From: Haladaptatus sp. DYF46
GTDB taxonomy: Archaea; Halobacteriota; Halobacteria; Halobacteriales; Haladaptataceae
DNA length: 64,000 nucleotides
Assembly (NCBI RefSeq): GCF_021083305.1
Contig: NZ_JAJFAY010000001.1
Location: 1,364,001 to 1,428,000, forward strand
Reading direction: 5' to 3'
Under the pieces are notes generated by a model. It was given only the letters and a program-made list of their open reading frames with translations, had not been told where the DNA came from and made no database searches. Every line of letters begins with the position of its first letter. Positions within the stretch are counted from its first letter, which is position 1. Positions 14,974 to 23,601 of this stretch are shown one piece after another. The position numbers were made by a program, and so were the translations under genes.

Positions 14974-16632
14974 GTGGCGACTGATAACGCGGATGTGGAA
15001 GCGGGGACCGAGCGGGAATCCGATTCGTTTCTCGACACGTGGGGGACGCTCGTCGTCGTGACCATCGTCATGTTCGTCGTCAGCCTCGACGCGTCGATGA
15101 TTCCGGTGGCCATCGAACCGATCAGTACCGACCTTCGAACGAGCGCGAGCGGGGTTCAGGCCGCGCTCGCCATCTACTCGGTGGTGGACGCGCCGCTGTT
15201 GCTGACCGGTGCCGGACTGGGCGTCCTCTACGGGAACAAACGGATATTCCGATACGGTATCGTCCTCTTCTCGATCGGGACCCTCATCGGCGCGTTGAGC
15301 CCGTCGCTCGGGATTTTCGTCCTCGGGTGGTCCGTTATCAAGGCCGTCGCCGATACCATGATCACGCCCATCTCGCTGGCGTTGCTTCTGGCCACGTACG
15401 ATGGAAAGCGACGGGCGACGGCGTTCAGCGTTTGGGGTGCGGTCACTGCGTCGGCGCAAGCCGTGGGGCCGTTGCTGATGGGGTTTCTGGCTACCGTCGC
15501 CACGTGGCGGTTGGCCATCGGACTGGAAAGCGTCGGCCTGCTCGTCGCATTCGCGCTGCTGTTTTCGGTCCCCGAAACCGAGACGGAGGAAGAAGCGGCG
15601 TTCGATTGGGGCGGGACTGTCCTGTCCTTCCTCAGTATCGGGGCTGTCATCCTCTCGTTCCTGTTGGCGGGCCAGTACGGCTGGGTGACTCCAATCCGAC
15701 CGCTCGTCGTCGAGGGCGTCCGGATAGCTCCCTTCGGCCTCTCGGTCGTTCCGTTCGTGTTCGGATTCGGATTGGTCGTGCTGTGGGGTCTCATCGAGTG
15801 GGAGCAACGACGGCTATCCCGCGGCGAAGCCGCGCTCTTTCGGCCGAAACTGTTCACGAACCGCGTGTACGTGACGGGTCTCTCCATCTACGGCATCTAC
15901 AGCGTCGTCACGACCGGGTTCGGGTTCGTCCTGCCGACGTTTCTTGCGATGGCGGTCGGGTTCGACCCGTTGACCATCGGTATCGCCTTTCTGCCGTTCG
16001 CGATAGCCGCCATCCTCGTCTCGATCGGCTCGGGGTGGGTGGAAGGATACCTCTCGCCGAAACATATGATTCAGATCAGCGTTGCGTTGTTCGTCGCGGG
16101 CCTGCTGCTGCTCGGGTACGTGCTGTCCCCGACCGTCACGGTCGAGGCGATGGTCGTTCCGCTGGCCGTGTTCGGCGCGGGTGCAGGACTCATGCGAGCA
16201 CCCGTTTCGAACATGTCCCTGTCCTCTGCCGGCGACGAAGAGGGCGGAGAGGCCTCGGGAATCCTCGAAACGGGGAAGGAGTTCGGGAGAGGCATCGGGA
16301 ACGCCGTCATTGGAAGCATCTTCCTGGCGAGCCTGTACGGCGGCATCGTCGACCGGGTGCTGCACTCCACGGGTATCCGCGTTTCGACGAGCGAGCGAAC
16401 CCGACTCATCGTCGCGCTCGAAGACGCCGCCCAAACGTTCAACTCGCCGGGGAACAGCGCCGCTGCCAAGGAACTCCCGAACGCAGTGCGAGGGCTGCTC
16501 GTCGAAATCGTCGAGAACTCGGCCGTCGAGGCGGTACAGCTCGCGCTCGTCATCGTCGTCGTGTTCGTCCTCATCCAGTTGCTCCTCTCCGGATTCCTGC
16601 CCGGAACGCAGCGGTCAGAGAACGACGAGTAG
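14974..16632 (+). CDS. MFS multidrug exporter, 14-TM (DHA2-like)
   Basis: A 552-residue major facilitator transporter. The N-terminal helix contains VMFVVSLDASMIPVAIEPIS, the motif C-like LDxTIVNVALP region of DHA2 exporters, and about 14 transmembrane helices can be counted, with a long extracytoplasmic or cytoplasmic loop near residues 455-500. Family members export drugs or lipophilic compounds using the proton gradient. The GTG at 14974 is preferred because a GGAGG ribosome-binding site (14963-14967) stands six bases upstream; a GTG at 14968 would overlap that site. Shared operator with the P450 suggests export of its substrate or product. Confidence 0.88.
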   Translation: MATDNADVEAGTERESDSFLDTWGTLVVVTIVMFVVSLDASMIPVAIEPISTDLRTSASGVQAALAIYSVVDAPLLLTGAGLGVLYGNKRIFRYGIVLFSIGTLIGALSPSLGIFVLGWSVIKAVADTMITPISLALLLATYDGKRRATAFSVWGAVTASAQAVGPLLMGFLATVATWRLAIGLESVGLLVAFALLFSVPETETEEEAAFDWGGTVLSFLSIGAVILSFLLAGQYGWVTPIRPLVVEGVRIAPFGLSVVPFVFGFGLVVLWGLIEWEQRRLSRGEAALFRPKLFTNRVYVTGLSIYGIYSVVTTGFGFVLPTFLAMAVGFDPLTIGIAFLPFAIAAILVSIGSGWVEGYLSPKHMIQISVALFVAGLLLLGYVLSPTVTVEAMVVPLAVFGAGAGLMRAPVSNMSLSSAGDEEGGEASGILETGKEFGRGIGNAVIGSIFLASLYGGIVDRVLHSTGIRVSTSERTRLIVALEDAAQTFNSPGNSAAAKELPNAVRGLLVEIVENSAVEAVQLALVIVVVFVLIQLLLSGFLPGTQRSENDE

Positions 16633-16648
16633 CGTGAAAACGTCGCCC

Positions 16649-17314
16649 CTAGCGATGCGGGGCCTCGGTCGGCGGCGTGACGACCGCGTCACGTTCGCGC
16701 GACACCTTTCTCCGCCCCATCGCGGTGGCGACGAGGGCGACGCCGCTCGCGAACAGGTTCACGCCGAAGACGAGGCCGATGATGCGGAGCGCGCCGACCG
16801 GCGAGACGAACAGGACGATAGCCCCGGCCACCAACGCGACGACGCCACTGAGGACGAGCCACGACCATCCCGACTCGGGGCGGGTTCGAAGGCCCGTCCC
16901 GAGTTCGAGCAGGCCGCCGAGGAGGAAGAAGACGAGCAACAGGGCCGTAAACGACGTCGCCTCGACCAGCGGATTGATGAGGAGCGCGAGGCCGAAGACC
17001 GTATAGACGGTCGCGAGGAGTATCTCCAACCGCCTTCCCTTCCACTCCCTCGCGCCGAATCCCGTCGCCGTGAGAACCGTCCCACCGATCAGTAACAACA
17101 CGCCGAACAGCAACGAGACGGCGATGGTCGCCGCGAACGGGAGCACGATGAGGACGCTCCCAAGTCCGACGAGTACCTGTTCGGCACCGACGACGGCGAC
17201 GATACTCAGGATAACCAGTAGTACCCCGACACTCAGAAAGAGTCGCCAGTTTTCCGCCGCCGTGTTCGGTACTCGTTCCCGCGACTGCTCTTCAGGTCGA
17301 ACGTCGTGACTCAT
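16649..17314 (-). CDS. HdeD family membrane protein
   Basis: A 221-residue protein with six predicted transmembrane helices after a 25-residue hydrophilic N-terminus (MSHDVRPEEQSRER). The regular pattern of paired helices, with GVLLLIGGTVLTATGFGARE and LLGGLLELGTGLRTRPESG, matches HdeD/DUF308 proteins, which consist of repeated two-helix units. Bacterial HdeD is linked with acid resistance; the haloarchaeal role is unknown. It is followed by a small DUF202-like gene on the same strand about 80 bp upstream. Confidence 0.8.
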   Translation of the reverse strand: MSHDVRPEEQSRERVPNTAAENWRLFLSVGVLLVILSIVAVVGAEQVLVGLGSVLIVLPFAATIAVSLLFGVLLLIGGTVLTATGFGAREWKGRRLEILLATVYTVFGLALLINPLVEATSFTALLLVFFLLGGLLELGTGLRTRPESGWSWLVLSGVVALVAGAIVLFVSPVGALRIIGLVFGVNLFASGVALVATAMGRRKVSRERDAVVTPPTEAPHR

Positions 17315-17396
17315 TTTCCCCCTCCGTTCTGCCCTACGCCGGGGAGCAGCATAAACGAATAGTCGGCCGGAACGGACCCCTCTGGAACGGACGACG

Positions 17397-17642
17397 TCAC
17401 CTGGAAGCGATGAACAGATAGAGACCACCGAGGACGAACAACGCACCCACGAGCAGGAAGAAGACTCCCGTGTAGTCGGTCAGTTTCCCCGCGAAGAGGC
17501 GAATGAGGGCGATACCGAAGATGAACGACGCGAACCCCGTTCTGATGTACGAGAGAATCGTTCGGGTCCACGCGAGACGCGTCGTTCGGTCGCCGGAAAT
17601 TCCGCCCCGCCCGTCGGCCACGTCTATCGAGTCGTTCGACAT
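17397..17642 (-). CDS. DUF202-like small membrane protein
   Basis: An 81-residue protein with the DUF202 pattern: a short hydrophilic N-terminus, the signature RLAWTRTILSYIRTGFASFIFG with the conserved Arg/Thr-rich first helix, and a second helix FFLLVGALFVLGGLYLF. DUF202 domains are found alone or in vacuolar transporter chaperones; their molecular role is unclear. The start is the ATG at 17642. It may be cotranscribed with the HdeD-like gene. Confidence 0.78.
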   Translation of the reverse strand: MSNDSIDVADGRGGISGDRTTRLAWTRTILSYIRTGFASFIFGIALIRLFAGKLTDYTGVFFLLVGALFVLGGLYLFIASR

Positions 17643-17788
17643 GGGGTCGAAGTCGACTCGAAGCCGCAAATCCCTGTTCCCGTACGTTGATGGTTACGGT
17701 ACTGTCGCCGAGTCGTTACCGTTTTAGCAGTCCTGTCACCGTCGAGAGGAGCGATTCCGCTATATCGTCGGCTAGCGTAGCTCGACCT

Positions 17789-18202
17789 ATGGCAACGAAT
17801 TGGAGAGCGGTGATAATCGGATTCATCGTCATGGTCGTCATCGGCACGTTCGGAGGAATCGTCCTGCCTGTCGTCGGTACCATCGGTGGGGGAATAATCG
17901 GGGGATTCGTCGCTGGCTACATGGCGGGAGAGGGAATCGGAAACGGAACGTGGAACGGATTGCTCGCGGGCGGGTTCGGCGGTATCGTCGGGGCGATACT
18001 GCTCGCGCTCGGCGGCGCGCTCGTCGGGAGCCTCGCCGGCCCCGTGGGAAGCGTGTTCGCGGGAACAGGGGTGCTCCTCGTCGGTATCGTCGTCGCCCTC
18101 CTGTTCGCCATTCCGAGCGGTATCGCGGGAGCGCTCGGCGGTTGGTTGAAGGGTTCGCGACAGGAACGCGGCGTCAAGCCGCCGGAGCCAGCGACCCGCT
18201 GA
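17789..18202 (+). CDS. Glycine-rich membrane protein, DUF5518-like
   Basis: A 137-residue protein with four hydrophobic helices rich in Gly (GGIVLPVVGTIGGGIIGGFV, NGLLAGGFGGIVGAILLALG). This small haloarchaeal family, which I recall as DUF5518, has no known function; the glycine-zipper character suggests tightly packed helices. The start at 17789 is the first ATG after an AT-rich stretch and gives the typical MATNWRAVIIG N-terminus. The gene is divergent from the DUF202-like gene. Confidence 0.7.
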   Translation: MATNWRAVIIGFIVMVVIGTFGGIVLPVVGTIGGGIIGGFVAGYMAGEGIGNGTWNGLLAGGFGGIVGAILLALGGALVGSLAGPVGSVFAGTGVLLVGIVVALLFAIPSGIAGALGGWLKGSRQERGVKPPEPATR

Positions 18203-18476
18203 ATCGATTACGACTGTTTTTTCGACATGTCCGAACGGGCATAAACGGATACGGATATCGGTGAGGGAAACCCGGTGATGGAATCGTAACTCACCAAATA
18301 AATCATTTTTATATACAAAATCTGAGTTTATTCCGGCGACGAATCCGGCCGAACGGGGTCGGTGGAGGGGTAATTTTAGCACGAACGACGTCGAGTGATT
18401 GTCGGGTACGGGATGGTGATTCGTCCCTCGGTTCGTGGCGCAAGTCCCTTACGCACCGGACGAGTAGGCGAACGCG

Positions 18477-19394
18477 ATGGTTCGGAACGTCGCGCCCGAG
18501 ATGGCCGAGTTGGAACAGGAGGACTTCTATCTCCTCTCGGGCGTCGAGCAGGGAATGCGCTTTAGCGAATGGGTACAGAAGGAGAAGATTCCAAACTTCT
18601 CGCGGTTGACCGCGGAGGAAGTGGCGTATCGAATCGACCGCTGTCTCGACCGCGAACTCCTCCAACGCAAGACCATCCAGTACGAGGGCTACACGCTCAC
18701 GTTCGAGGGATACGACGCACTCGCGCTTCGGACGTTTTCCGAACGCGATACGATTCAGGGCGTCGGCTCACCGCTCGGCGTCGGCAAGGAAAGCGACGTG
18801 TACGAAGTGCAGTCGTTTCGCCCGATGGCGTTGAAGTACCACCGCGAGGGGTACACCAACTTCCGCGAGGTGATGAAAGAGCGCGATTACACGTCCGACC
18901 GCGAGCACGTCTCGTGGCTCTACACCGCTCGGAAAGCCGCCGAACGGGAGCACGATATCCTCGAAGCGCTGTATCCGGACGTAAGCGTCCCGCGTCCCAT
19001 CGATCACAACCGCCACGCCATCGTGATGGAGAAGATAGACGGCGTGGAACTCGCGCGCTCGAAGTTCGAGGACGAACAGGTCGTTCCCGTCCTCGATCTC
19101 GTCCTCCGCGAGGTCGGCGACGCGTACGAAGGCGGATACGTCCACGCCGACATGAGCGAGTACAACGTGTTCGTCAACAGCGACGGAATCACCATCTTCG
19201 ACTGGCCCCAATCGATTCCGACCGACCACCAGAACGCGTCGGAGTTCCTCGAACGCGACGTTCGCAACATCGTGGGCTACTTCGAGCGGAAATACCCCCG
19301 CCTCGTCAGGGACGTGGACGTACCTGAAGTCGCGCGCGCAATCGCGGAAAACGAATTCGAATCGGTCAGCAACTACGCGGACGACGGACCCTAG
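18477..19394 (+). CDS. rio2: Rio2 serine/threonine protein kinase
   Basis: A 305-residue atypical kinase of the RIO2 family, which acts in maturation of the small ribosomal subunit. The N-terminal winged helix (about 1-85, [19 protein letters not shown]) is specific for RIO2. The kinase core follows, with the nucleotide loop [15 protein letters not shown]-binding K120 in MALKYHREG, catalytic D225 in [13 protein letters not shown] and metal-binding D242 in IFDWPQ. All key residues are present. The gene converges with a tiny DUF1328-like gene, sharing four bases at the stops. Confidence 0.95.
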   Translation: MVRNVAPEMAELEQEDFYLLSGVEQGMRFSEWVQKEKIPNFSRLTAEEVAYRIDRCLDRELLQRKTIQYEGYTLTFEGYDALALRTFSERDTIQGVGSPLGVGKESDVYEVQSFRPMALKYHREGYTNFREVMKERDYTSDREHVSWLYTARKAAEREHDILEALYPDVSVPRPIDHNRHAIVMEKIDGVELARSKFEDEQVVPVLDLVLREVGDAYEGGYVHADMSEYNVFVNSDGITIFDWPQSIPTDHQNASEFLERDVRNIVGYFERKYPRLVRDVDVPEVARAIAENEFESVSNYADDGP

Positions 19395-19543
19395 ATGACG
19401 TAGGACACCACCGCCAAGACCAGGAACACGATTATCAACCACTTGGCGATGTCCATCGACATGCCAGCGACGCCACCCGCGCCGAGGACGCCAGCGACGA
19501 TAGCGAGGACGGCGAACGCGATTGCGAGTTCGAGAATCGCCAT
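19391..19543 (-). CDS. DUF1328-like small membrane protein (50 aa)
   Basis: A 50-residue protein with two hydrophobic helices, [21 protein letters not shown] and [16 protein letters not shown]. The [11 protein letters not shown] turn is typical for DUF1328/YtjA-type small membrane proteins, which are widespread and uncharacterised. The start is the ATG at 19543; the upstream extension would be in a region of non-coding composition. Its stop overlaps the end of the rio2 gene. Confidence 0.75.
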   Translation of the reverse strand: MAILELAIAFAVLAIVAGVLGAGGVAGMSMDIAKWLIIVFLVLAVVSYVI

Positions 19544-19758
19544 TAGCGACCCACCTCGCCGACGCCGTATCTGTGTGCGAGATACATGCACGTTGATTTC
19601 CCGGCTAGTTACTTCCTCTCACGGGCTGAATTAGCAAGTACCGTATGTTATTTATGGCCGAAACGGGATTTTATCAGAGAAACCGAGGCTTCGTATAATA
19701 ATTGTCTTGTTAAAACTGATTAAATAAATTAATTTTGTTTAGGGAATATAGGATATGT

Positions 19759-19896
19759 ATGGCACGAAACGATGTTGCCACGTACCTCGAACAGCACCCA
19801 CGAATGATCGGCGTTTTGTTTATGGCCAGTTTGCTACTGATGGAGGTCGTTCCCGTGGTCGCAGGCGGGACGGCAGAAGCGACGGGTGGTCCGTAG
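19759..19896 (+). CDS. DUF7503-like 45-aa membrane peptide
   Basis: A 45-residue protein: a hydrophilic N-terminus with the sequence YLEQHPRMIGVLF, a single hydrophobic helix (about 17-36, MIGVLFMASLLLMEVVPVVA), and a short Gly-rich tail ending ATGGP. I recall highly similar short haloarchaeal proteins annotated DUF7503, often found in multiple copies and beside CHAT-domain and DUF7504 genes; this recall is unverified. The gene has an AT-rich promoter with TATA-like elements at about 19722-19734. It ends four bases from the stop of the CHAT gene, convergently. The small size and helix make it a candidate membrane effector, substrate or signal. Confidence 0.65.
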   Translation: MARNDVATYLEQHPRMIGVLFMASLLLMEVVPVVAGGTAEATGGP

Positions 19897-19900
19897 AGTT

Positions 19901-22006
19901 TTAATTAATAAAGTCAATCGGATTCCAATGGATTTGACCGTTGATAGTTGCTGGTTGTTGCTCTAGTCCTAAAAAATCTTCAAGATCTGCGACGATTACG
20001 TTTTCAAAAGAGGTATCGCTTGAAACGAGAGTTCTCGATGTGCGACCAAGTACATTTACAGTATATGTAGACCCAAATTGACATCGGGGATCGAGAAAAG
20101 TGTTGAATGTAAGATTATATTGATTATCTTCCTTCAACGTGATTGATATCCAACTCGGAATCCCACCATCAGATTGCACCAACGATCGACTCCCATTTCC
20201 GAGCGTAATGTATCGATAGCCGGATACGGATTCGCTTCGAGCAATCGACAGTGCTGTTCGTAACGGGAAGCCACTGTTCAGGAAAGCCGCAAAGGTTCGA
20301 CCAACCCGTGTAGCCGTTTCATTGGCAACGTCGTCAAGCGTAACCACACCGCCCATACTTCCTTTCCCAATCAGTGCCATTCCCTGTTCATACGAAGAAC
20401 AAGCATTCAAAAAGAAGGCCTTGATACCAACGTCATCGAGTGTCTGAGCGTCCAAACTACCGTCCACACAGAGGAATCCGCTATCATCTACATGACCGAT
20501 GTAGTGGAACAAATCTACGGGTGTCTCTAGTATCTCACGCAACTCGGCCACGGTTCGATTGTAGTCGATGGTTATGTCGTACTCGACCAGTTCACGAAAC
20601 CCGTACAGTTCGTCCACGATTTCGTCACTCATCTCGGCGTCGTTACAGACGACGTGAATGCTGATACTGGATTTGTTCGGTGCGGAGTAATCGAATCTCC
20701 GTTTGAGTGTTTCGACCGTCAGTTTGTTCGCACCCAACGGAAATCCGTCCCCGACCCACGCGTGTTCGGTCGTCTCCACGGGGTCGGGTCGGACGATTTT
20801 CCCTGCGTCAGTTCGGTCACTTACCCCTCGAAGGAAATCCGCGTTTTCGAACTCCCGCTTTTGTTCCCGCGTGAATCCCGTTCGGTAGAAGTCGTCGAAC
20901 ATCTGTGGCTTCGAAATCGACTGTTCCGAGGACTGAAGCGGCGCAGAGCGAATCTGGGACAGGTCGTATGCGAGAAACGGCAACACCCTGGCGTGTTTTT
21001 CCAGCGGCGTGACGTCAGTCGTGAGGTTCCACGTCGGGACGTACTCCGAAATCGCCTCGAGCGGGATCGAGAGGTACGTCTCCAACTGCTCGGGAAGCGA
21101 ACTGCGGTACACCTCCGCGAAGTCCATGTCGAGTCGCGGTTCGAGTTGATTTCGTTCGTACGACTCGTCCTTGACGATTCCCTCGGTTCGGACCAGACAG
21201 TCGAGAAACGCGGTCTGGCGGAGGAGGCGGTGGAGGGTCTCCTCGTACGTTCCGTCGCTTTCGAGGGAGTACTCGAAGTCGCCAGCGATCAGTTTCGGAG
21301 TCCCGCCGGTCGGAACCACCTCCGCACCGAGGTAGTAGGCCAGCGACGCCGCCGGAAAGACCTTCTCGTGCATCAGGGGCAGTTCGAGTCGAACCCCGGT
21401 GTCCGGCGGGTCGATGGACTCCGGGACGTGGAACTCCTCGCCCAGTTCCACCAGCGGCGGGTGGCCTCGGAGGGTCGGATGGGCGCGGTCGGGGGTCGTC
21501 ATCTTGAGCGCCGACCCGAACGTCGAGAGCGCTCGCATCGTGTCCCGCACCGACCCGGTGACGGTGACGGTTCCTTCCGGCGCTTCGTGATACGAGCGTG
21601 CGCCGATTCGAATCGGTGTCGGTCCGTCGAACGAGAGTCGTATCTCCGTCTCCGACTTTCGAATCGTGACCGCGGAAGAGAACGAGAGGTAGATGACTAT
21701 CGGCGTCCCGTTGATCTGGAGGTATCGTGGTCCGGAATCGAGCGTCAGTTCGGAGTCGCTGTTCGGGGTGAAACTTCGGTCGAACTCACCGTCCACCGAA
21801 TAGGCGAAAACGCTCGCCAGTATCGGGAGGGCGATTTCGTCCGTCTCGATGGTTACGGCCGAATCGACCGGATAGTAGAACGAATCGGCGTCCGCTGGCG
21901 TCGGTTCGACGGCACGCGGCGTGTGCAACTCGAAGCGAACCGTTTCGATGGGGTCCCGAACCTCGATACCGGGTCTCGCTGCCAACGACTCGAACTGTGG
22001 GTCCAC
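19901..22006 (-). CDS. CHAT-domain protein (caspase-like peptidase family)
   Basis: A 701-residue protein with a beta-rich N-terminal half of unknown family (about 1-430) and a C-terminal CHAT domain (about 440-640). The catalytic pair is visible: His505 in LFHYIGHVDD and Cys536 in FFLNACSSYEQG, matching the family GH and xAC motifs. CHAT peptidases process proteins in bacterial gasdermin and CRISPR-associated systems and in cohesin cleavage; no such partner is obvious here. The start is GTG at 22006 with its own TATA-like box. The catalytic end is much more AT-rich than the N-terminal half. It lies 28 bp after the DUF7504-like gene. Confidence 0.85.
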   Translation of the reverse strand: MDPQFESLAARPGIEVRDPIETVRFELHTPRAVEPTPADADSFYYPVDSAVTIETDEIALPILASVFAYSVDGEFDRSFTPNSDSELTLDSGPRYLQINGTPIVIYLSFSSAVTIRKSETEIRLSFDGPTPIRIGARSYHEAPEGTVTVTGSVRDTMRALSTFGSALKMTTPDRAHPTLRGHPPLVELGEEFHVPESIDPPDTGVRLELPLMHEKVFPAASLAYYLGAEVVPTGGTPKLIAGDFEYSLESDGTYEETLHRLLRQTAFLDCLVRTEGIVKDESYERNQLEPRLDMDFAEVYRSSLPEQLETYLSIPLEAISEYVPTWNLTTDVTPLEKHARVLPFLAYDLSQIRSAPLQSSEQSISKPQMFDDFYRTGFTREQKREFENADFLRGVSDRTDAGKIVRPDPVETTEHAWVGDGFPLGANKLTVETLKRRFDYSAPNKSSISIHVVCNDAEMSDEIVDELYGFRELVEYDITIDYNRTVAELREILETPVDLFHYIGHVDDSGFLCVDGSLDAQTLDDVGIKAFFLNACSSYEQGMALIGKGSMGGVVTLDDVANETATRVGRTFAAFLNSGFPLRTALSIARSESVSGYRYITLGNGSRSLVQSDGGIPSWISITLKEDNQYNLTFNTFLDPRCQFGSTYTVNVLGRTSRTLVSSDTSFENVIVADLEDFLGLEQQPATINGQIHWNPIDFIN

Positions 22007-22029
22007 GATTTCGTGTGTTACAGACTCCG

Positions 22030-22039
22030 TATATTTATA
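22030..22039 (-). promoter_or_regulatory. TATA-like box of the CHAT gene inside the upstream stop region
   Basis: On the minus strand the sequence TATAAATATA is centred about 28 nt before the GTG start of the CHAT gene. The first TAA within it is the stop codon of the DUF7504-like gene. The CHAT gene can therefore be transcribed independently as a leaderless message as well as with its neighbour. Confidence 0.5.
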
Positions 22040-22736
22040 GGTCTACCCACGCGGTCGTCATGTCGAGGGACGGTACGTGCCACCGGTGGTCGGGGTGGTC
22101 ACCGTTCCGTTGACGGAGTTCGATCCGCGCGTCGAACAGGGGTGATAACTCCGCAACCGTAGCGTCGTCGTCCGGCACCGAAAAGTGGTAGTGCGCCATT
22201 CCACGCACGCCCTTGATGATGGCACAGATGGAACGGAGAAAACGCTTGAGCGCGAGAAGGTCCTGCTCGTCGACGAGGTAGTTCAGCGAATCGACACAGA
22301 GCCGAAGCTCCGCCGGGGCGACGCCGTCCGTCGCGTCGTCGTAGTATCCCGTGGCGGTCACTATCTCCTCGCGGAGTTCGTGAAGGCCGTTTTTCCCGTC
22401 CAACGGCGGAAGGGTTTCGCCGATACTGGCGGCCGCCTGCGGAAGGGAACGGCGGCGGTTCCCGCGGTCGATGAGCCAGACGGAGGAGTCGTCGGGAGAA
22501 ACGTCAACCGGGAAGTGTTCGTTCGCGGTGTTGATTCCCGCATCAGTGAGTGCAAGAACCCGCTTTCGGTCGTGTATATCGTCACCGAAGAGGGTTCGTG
22601 ACGCTCGATTCGTAACGCGTTGTGACACTTCACCGGTGACGAGGAGGTTGCTTCCGTGCTGTCGGAGGCTTTCGAGGTGGTCCCGGAACACGTACACGTC
22701 CTCCTCGTCCCGGAATAACGACCGACAGTCTTTCAT
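22035..22736 (-). CDS. DUF7504-like RecA/RAD55-type protein with degenerate P-loop
   Basis: A 233-residue protein resembling haloarchaeal DUF7504 proteins, which look like shortened RecA/KaiC/RAD55 ATPases. The strand-loop SNLLVTGEVSQRVTNRAS sits where the Walker A motif should be, but no GK[ST] is present; DSSVWLIDRG and ELRLCVDSLNYLVDEQD look like the following core strands, the latter in the Walker B position. It probably acts as a sensor or scaffold and not as an active ATPase. It is the first gene of a pair with the CHAT gene and has a TTTTATAAAA box 26 nt upstream of its ATG. Confidence 0.65.
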   Translation of the reverse strand: MKDCRSLFRDEEDVYVFRDHLESLRQHGSNLLVTGEVSQRVTNRASRTLFGDDIHDRKRVLALTDAGINTANEHFPVDVSPDDSSVWLIDRGNRRRSLPQAAASIGETLPPLDGKNGLHELREEIVTATGYYDDATDGVAPAELRLCVDSLNYLVDEQDLLALKRFLRSICAIIKGVRGMAHYHFSVPDDDATVAELSPLFDARIELRQRNGDHPDHRWHVPSLDMTTAWVDL

Positions 22737-22757
22737 CTTACATTGTATCTTTCGTAA

Positions 22758-22767
22758 TTTTATAAAA
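22758..22767 (-). promoter_or_regulatory. TATA box of the DUF7504-like/CHAT pair
   Basis: TTTTATAAAA is centred about 26 nt from the ATG at 22736, which predicts a leaderless transcript. The box is palindromic, but the facing gene (rpl15e) begins about 200 bp away and seems to have its own promoter region. Confidence 0.55.
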
Positions 22768-22888
22768 CATCTCTGATTCCGACGAGCCAATACGAAGGCC
22801 TTAAACCCGCCAACCGGGAACGTTCGATAACTCGCTGGAAGACGGGCACCAGCGGGCACCTGCGATAGCAGGACGGAATGTGGCGTAC

Positions 22889-22925
22889 GCGATTCGACCG
22901 AATCGCGAGGAGGCGGGCTACCGCC
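22889..22925 (+). other. Two adjacent hairpins in the rpl15e leader
   Basis: A perfect inverted repeat, GCGATTCG-AC-CGAATCGC (22889-22906), is followed six bases later by GGCGG-GCTA-CCGCC (22912-22925). Both lie 40-75 bases before the L15e start codon. The first could also be a DNA palindrome bound by a protein. In RNA the pair would make a structured leader, as in autoregulated ribosomal protein genes. Confidence 0.45.
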
Positions 22926-22963
22926 GAACGCGCTGAACCACCCAACGCCCGTGGTGATAGACC

Positions 22964-23554
22964 ATGGCAAAAAGTTTCTACTCCCACATTCGAGACGCGT
23001 GGAAGGACCCGGACGACGGCAAACTCGCCGAACTCCAGTGGCAACGAAAGCAGGACTGGCGAAAACAGGGTGCCATCGAGCGAATCGACCGCCCGACCCG
23101 ACTCGACCGCGCCCGCTCGCTCGGCTACAAGGCCAAGCAGGGCGTCGTCGTGGCACGCGCGAGCGTCCGCAAAGGCGGCGCGCGCAAGCAGCGACACAAG
23201 GCCGGACGCCGTTCCAAGCGGCAGGGTGTCAACCGCCTCGGACGGCGGAAGAACATCCAGCGCATCGCCGAGGAGCGCGTCAGCAAGAAGTACCCGAACC
23301 TTCGCGTCCTCAACTCCTACTGGGTCGGCGAGGACGGCAGCCAGAAGTGGCACGAAGTGATTCTGGTGGACCCCGAACACCCCGCCATTCAGAACGACTC
23401 GGACCTCAACTGGATCTGTGACGACTCGCACCGCGGCCGCGCCCACCGTGGCCTCACGAGCGCGGGACAGCGAAACCGCGGCCTCCAACAGCGCGGCAAG
23501 GGGACGGAACACACCCGACCGAGCAACTCCAGCGGCAAAGGCCGCGGCAAGTAA
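22964..23554 (+). CDS. rpl15e: 50S ribosomal protein L15e
   Basis: A 196-residue ribosomal protein of the archaeal/eukaryotic L15e family. It starts [16 protein letters not shown] and has the conserved basic core [20 protein letters not shown], followed by [20 protein letters not shown] and a C-terminal [13 protein letters not shown]. Length fits archaeal homologues. The strongly basic composition stands out among acidic halophilic proteins, as expected for an rRNA-binding protein. The leader contains two hairpins (see separate entry). Confidence 0.97.
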   Translation: MAKSFYSHIRDAWKDPDDGKLAELQWQRKQDWRKQGAIERIDRPTRLDRARSLGYKAKQGVVVARASVRKGGARKQRHKAGRRSKRQGVNRLGRRKNIQRIAEERVSKKYPNLRVLNSYWVGEDGSQKWHEVILVDPEHPAIQNDSDLNWICDDSHRGRAHRGLTSAGQRNRGLQQRGKGTEHTRPSNSSGKGRGK

Positions 23555-23601
23555 CGCGTTCGCCGATTTCGATTTTTTGGTCGATAACTCCCCGAGAGAC
23601 G

